A DNA stretch of 53,274 nt from Akkermansia sp. (GTDB lineage: Bacteria; Verrucomicrobiota; Verrucomicrobiia; Verrucomicrobiales; Akkermansiaceae): NCBI GenBank assembly GCA_017398765.1, contig JAFQEY010000025.1, positions 1 through 53,274 of the forward strand, written 5' to 3'. A program made the translations under genes and the position numbers. Position 1 is the stretch's first letter. Each line of letters opens with the position of its first letter. Of this stretch, positions 50,523-53,274 are shown in pieces. Under the pieces are notes generated by a model. That model was not told the DNA's origin and searched no databases. It worked only from the letters and a program-made list of their open reading frames with translations.

Positions 50523-52205
50523 ATGACTAATTCCGAATTGGAGGCTTTGATTGATTCCAAGCTTCCGTCTTTCCGCAAGGGTGACATCGTTAACGGTACC
50601 ATCCTTGAAATCCGCCCGCAGGTTGTTCTCGTCGACATCGGCTACAAGTCCGAGGGTGTCATCTCCATCTCCGAGTTTGAGGACGAGGAAATTGAAGTGG
50701 GTGATCAGATCGAGGTGCTTCTGGAGAGCCTCGAAAACGACGAGGGTCTCGTCGTCCTTTCCAAAGAAAAGGCTGCTCACAAGCAGAACTGGGACAAGAT
50801 TGTTGCCGTGTACAAGGACGGCGGTCTCGTCAAGGGCAAGGTCAAGAGCGTGGTCAAGGGCGGCCTCATGGTCAACGTTGGCGTGGAAGCCTTCCTTCCC
50901 GGCTCCCAGGTGGACATCATCCCCCCGAAGGATCTCAACGAGTTCGTGGGCAATGTCTATGAGTTCAAGATTGTCAAGGTCAACGACGAGCGTAAGAACA
51001 TCGTGCTCTCCCGCCGTGAGGTCATCGAGGCCGAGCGCAGCGAGCAGCGTCAGCGCTTCCTGGAGACTGTCAAGGTGGGCGACCGCGTGACCGGTATCGT
51101 CAAGAACATCACCGACTTCGGTGCTTTCGTGGACCTCTCCGGCATGGACGGTCTGCTGCACATCACCGACATGAGCTGGGGCCGCGTGAACCACCCCTCT
51201 GAGGTGCTGCATATCGGTCAGGAGCTCAACGTCCTCATCCTGGATGTGGATCGCGACAAGGAGCGCGTCTCCCTCGGTCTCAAGCAGCTTTCTGACAACC
51301 CCTGGGCTGACATTGAGCAGAAGTACCCCATCGGCTCCCGCGTCAGCGGCCGCGTGACCAAGCTTCTTGCCTACGGTGCCTTCGTGGAGCTGGAGAAGGG
51401 TGTGGAAGGTCTCGTGCACGTTTCCGAGCTTTCCTGGACCAAGCGCATCACCCGCCCCAGCGATGTCCTCTCTCTGGATCAGGACATCGAGGCCGTGGTG
51501 CTCAACATCTCCGTCGAGGAGCAGAAGATTTCCCTCGGTATCCGTCAGCTCGACGAGAACCCCTGGGCTGCCATCGAGACCCGTTTCCCGGTTGGTACCA
51601 TCATCTCCGGTGCTGTGCGTAACCTTACCCCCTACGGTGCCTTCGTGGCTCTGGAGGAAGGTATCGACGGTATGATTCACGTGTCCGACATGAGCTGGAC
51701 CCGCAAGATCAACCACCCCTCCGAAGTCCTCAAGAAGGGCGACGTGGTGGAGGCTCGCGTGCTCAACATCGACAAGGAGAACCAGCGCGTTTCCCTTGGT
51801 ATCAAGCAGCTTGAGTCCGACCCGTGGGAATCCATCGACTCCCGCTTCAAGGTGGGCGACCTCGTCTCCGGCTCCGTGGCCAAGATTGCTTCTTTCGGTG
51901 CGTTCGTCAACCTCGACGGCGACATCGACGGCCTCATCCACATCTCCCAGCTTTCCGAGGAGCACGTGGAGCGCGTCAAGGACGTTATCAAGGTGGGCGA
52001 TGCCATCAAGGCTCGCGTCATCAAGGTCGACAAGGTGGAGCGCCGCATCGGTCTTTCCATCAAGGCTGTCAACTACGATCCCGAGCAGCTGCGCCGCGAG
52101 ACGGCCGCCTTCGAGACCGTGCGTGCCGGCGATATGGTGGGTCTGGAGCAGGCATTCAACCTCGCTGCCCTGCAGTCCGAGGAGTGGAGCCCCTCCGACA
52201 AGTAA
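50523..52205 (+). CDS. rpsA: Ribosomal protein S1
   Basis: S1 is the RNA-binding protein that brings mRNAs to the 30S subunit. The 560-residue protein has six S1 (OB-fold) domains: about residues 17-85, 95-165, 182-255, 270-345, 355-430 and 440-515. The later ones carry the YGAFVELE-x-GVEGLVH-type core four times. ATG 50523 matches the family start (NSELEALIDSKLPSF). The high-expression codon bias is strong, so the opposite strand also looks open, but this is only a mirror. Own promoter, leader and terminator. Confidence 0.98.
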   Translation: MTNSELEALIDSKLPSFRKGDIVNGTILEIRPQVVLVDIGYKSEGVISISEFEDEEIEVGDQIEVLLESLENDEGLVVLSKEKAAHKQNWDKIVAVYKDGGLVKGKVKSVVKGGLMVNVGVEAFLPGSQVDIIPPKDLNEFVGNVYEFKIVKVNDERKNIVLSRREVIEAERSEQRQRFLETVKVGDRVTGIVKNITDFGAFVDLSGMDGLLHITDMSWGRVNHPSEVLHIGQELNVLILDVDRDKERVSLGLKQLSDNPWADIEQKYPIGSRVSGRVTKLLAYGAFVELEKGVEGLVHVSELSWTKRITRPSDVLSLDQDIEAVVLNISVEEQKISLGIRQLDENPWAAIETRFPVGTIISGAVRNLTPYGAFVALEEGIDGMIHVSDMSWTRKINHPSEVLKKGDVVEARVLNIDKENQRVSLGIKQLESDPWESIDSRFKVGDLVSGSVAKIASFGAFVNLDGDIDGLIHISQLSEEHVERVKDVIKVGDAIKARVIKVDKVERRIGLSIKAVNYDPEQLRRETAAFETVRAGDMVGLEQAFNLAALQSEEWSPSDK

Positions 52206-52230
52206 AGCCCCTGCGCTTACATGACATTTC

Positions 52231-52264
52231 AACCCCGCTGCAGAATGCTGCAGCGGGGTTTTGC
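52231..52264 (+). terminator. rpsA terminator
   Basis: AACCCCGCTGCA pairs with TGCAGCGGGGTT around a 6-base loop and is followed by TTTT within the stem end. Strong. Confidence 0.92.
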
Positions 52265-52297
52265 CATTCTTTGTGGGGAGCATGGCGCGCGGAAAGC

Positions 52298-52326
52298 TTG
52301 ACAGTTCAGTTGTTTTTCGCTAGGGT
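52298..52326 (+). promoter_or_regulatory. ffh promoter (leaderless)
   Basis: Consensus TTGACA (52298-52303), 17-bp spacer, TAGGGT (52321-52326). The predicted start site, 52333, is the A of the ffh ATG. The cleanest example of the class. Confidence 0.65.
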
Positions 52327-52332
52327 GCGGAT

Positions 52333-53274
52333 ATGTTCTCGCTTCTTTCTGATAAGCTCGATGATGCGCTGCGCAAAGTGCGCGGGCTGAACAAGATTTC
52401 TGAGTCCAACATCAAGGATGCTCTGCGCGATGTGCGCATGGCTCTGCTGGATGCTGATGTGGAGTATGGCGTAGCGCGTGAATTCATTGCACACGTGAAG
52501 GAGCAGGCCATGGGCGAGAAGGTGCTCAAATCCGTGAAGCCCGGTGAGCAGATTGTCAAGATTTTCCGAGATGAGTTGGCTGCTCTTTTGGGCGGTGATG
52601 CCGAAGAACTGAACCTGACCCCGCCGGCGCACATCCTGGTGGTGGGGCTGAATGGTGCCGGTAAGACAACCACCAGTGCCAAATTGGCACGCCGCCTGAA
52701 GCTGGACGGTCACAAGCCCCTGCTGGTGGCATGTGATCTCATTCGCCCGGCGGCCATTGACCAGCTTGCCACGCTGGCAGCTCAGGTAGAGGTGCCGGTT
52801 TACACCCCGTCTGCCGGGGAAAAGGATGTGATTCGCGTAGCCAAGGATGCGCTGCGCTGGGCTGAGACTCAGGCGCATGACTGCATCATCTTTGACACCG
52901 CCGGCCGCCAGGAGGTGGATGACGCTCTGGTGGCTGAGCTGCGCAAGCTTGCCAAATACCTCAAGCCGCAAGAGGCTCTGCTCGTGGCAGATGCCGCTAC
53001 CGGTCAGCAGGCCGTGCGCGTGGCTCAGACTTTTGATAATGCCGTGGGGCTCACCGGTATCGTCCTTACCAAGCTGGATGGTGATGCCCGCGGCGGTGCC
53101 GCGCTCTCCATGCGTGCGGTGACCGGCAAGCCAATCAAGTACATGGGCGAGGGCGAGAAGCTCGACATGTTCGGCGCGTTTGTGCCGCAGCGCATGGCGG
53201 ACCGCATCCTCGGCATGGGCGATATCGTTGGCCTGGTGGAAAAGGCTGCTGAGAAGATTGATCAGGAATCAGCC
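52333..53274 (+). CDS. ffh: Signal recognition particle protein Ffh, 3' end missing
   Basis: Ffh binds signal sequences of membrane and secreted proteins on the ribosome and targets them to FtsY. The visible 314 residues include the N domain (LSDKLDDALRKVRGLNKISESNIKDALRDVRMALLDADV) and the G domain: P-loop GLNGAGKTTTSAKLA (usual GxxGSGKTTT, with Ala for Ser), DLIRPAAIDQL, DTAGRQ, TKLDGDARGGAALS and GEGEKLDMFG. The methionine-rich M domain is beyond the window. No Shine-Dalgarno exists, as the start coincides with the transcript start. Confidence 0.97.
   Translation, partial: MFSLLSDKLDDALRKVRGLNKISESNIKDALRDVRMALLDADVEYGVAREFIAHVKEQAMGEKVLKSVKPGEQIVKIFRDELAALLGGDAEELNLTPPAHILVVGLNGAGKTTTSAKLARRLKLDGHKPLLVACDLIRPAAIDQLATLAAQVEVPVYTPSAGEKDVIRVAKDALRWAETQAHDCIIFDTAGRQEVDDALVAELRKLAKYLKPQEALLVADAATGQQAVRVAQTFDNAVGLTGIVLTKLDGDARGGAALSMRAVTGKPIKYMGEGEKLDMFGAFVPQRMADRILGMGDIVGLVEKAAEKIDQESA

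Noticed and set aside
50508..52283. 591-codon minus-strand frame opposite rpsA
   Set aside because: Produced by the strong codon bias of rpsA; its translation is a mirror of S1 repeats with no recognised fold.

Overview
This window looks like the chromosome of a Gram-negative member of the Verrucomicrobiota, probably a gut Akkermansia-like lineage. That placement is an inference from gene content: LpxD and Skp/OmpH (outer membrane), bactofilin, many exported proteins and lipoproteins, a clpC locus with McsA/McsB-type genes, and a His-type Thi4. There was no database search. I see no rRNA, no tRNA and no CRISPR array. Most of the window is dense housekeeping sequence with short gaps.

Layout. 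1-843: end of a Sel1-repeat protein, followed by about 600 bp packed with short hairpins. 1.4-9.1 kb: M3 peptidase, guaA, a membrane protein, divergent thiE/thi4 (thiamine) and hemB (heme). 9.1-14.3 kb: an EEP-family phosphoesterase-like protein, and a minus-strand run encoding a lipoprotein, an M23 peptidase and a TPR protein. 14.4-20 kb: rpmE type B, an OsmC protein, alr, a YceK-like lipoprotein, lpxD, skp and mscS. 20-21.8 kb: pyrH-frr-bactofilin. 21.9-25.4 kb: a peptide ABC importer (binding lipoprotein and two permeases, no ATPase). 25.5-31 kb: a Bax-inhibitor-like protein, a Jag/R3H protein, dxr, tadA, ybeY and three unknowns. 31-35.4 kb: metG flanked by two AT-richer accessory genes, a membrane acyltransferase and a candidate AbiC-like phage-defence protein. 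35.5-44 kb: a thioesterase, a class V aminotransferase, a SurA-like chaperone, an M42 peptidase, a PiT-PhoU fusion transporter and mutL. 44-48.3 kb: mcsA-mcsB-clpC. 48.5-50.4 kb: a lipoprotein and an orphan holin-like/endolysin pair. 50.5 kb to the end: rpsA and the start of ffh.

Four signals stand out. (1) About twenty genes have a sigma70-type promoter whose predicted start site lies 0-8 nt before the start codon, so leaderless or near-leaderless mRNA seems to be the default here. (2) The McsB homologue next to mcsA and clpC has lost the conserved catalytic Cys and three conserved Arg, while ClpC keeps the N-domain glutamates that bind phosphoarginine in Bacillus. It may be an arginine-pseudokinase adaptor. 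(3) The gap at about 985-1466 is a mosaic of at least ten different short palindromes joined by GTGAAATT/AATTTCAC linkers, with one similar unit at 41.86 kb. (4) A holin-like/M15 endolysin pair sits alone between housekeeping genes.

Where several start codons were possible I used family alignment and the promoter position. Those starts are inferences.
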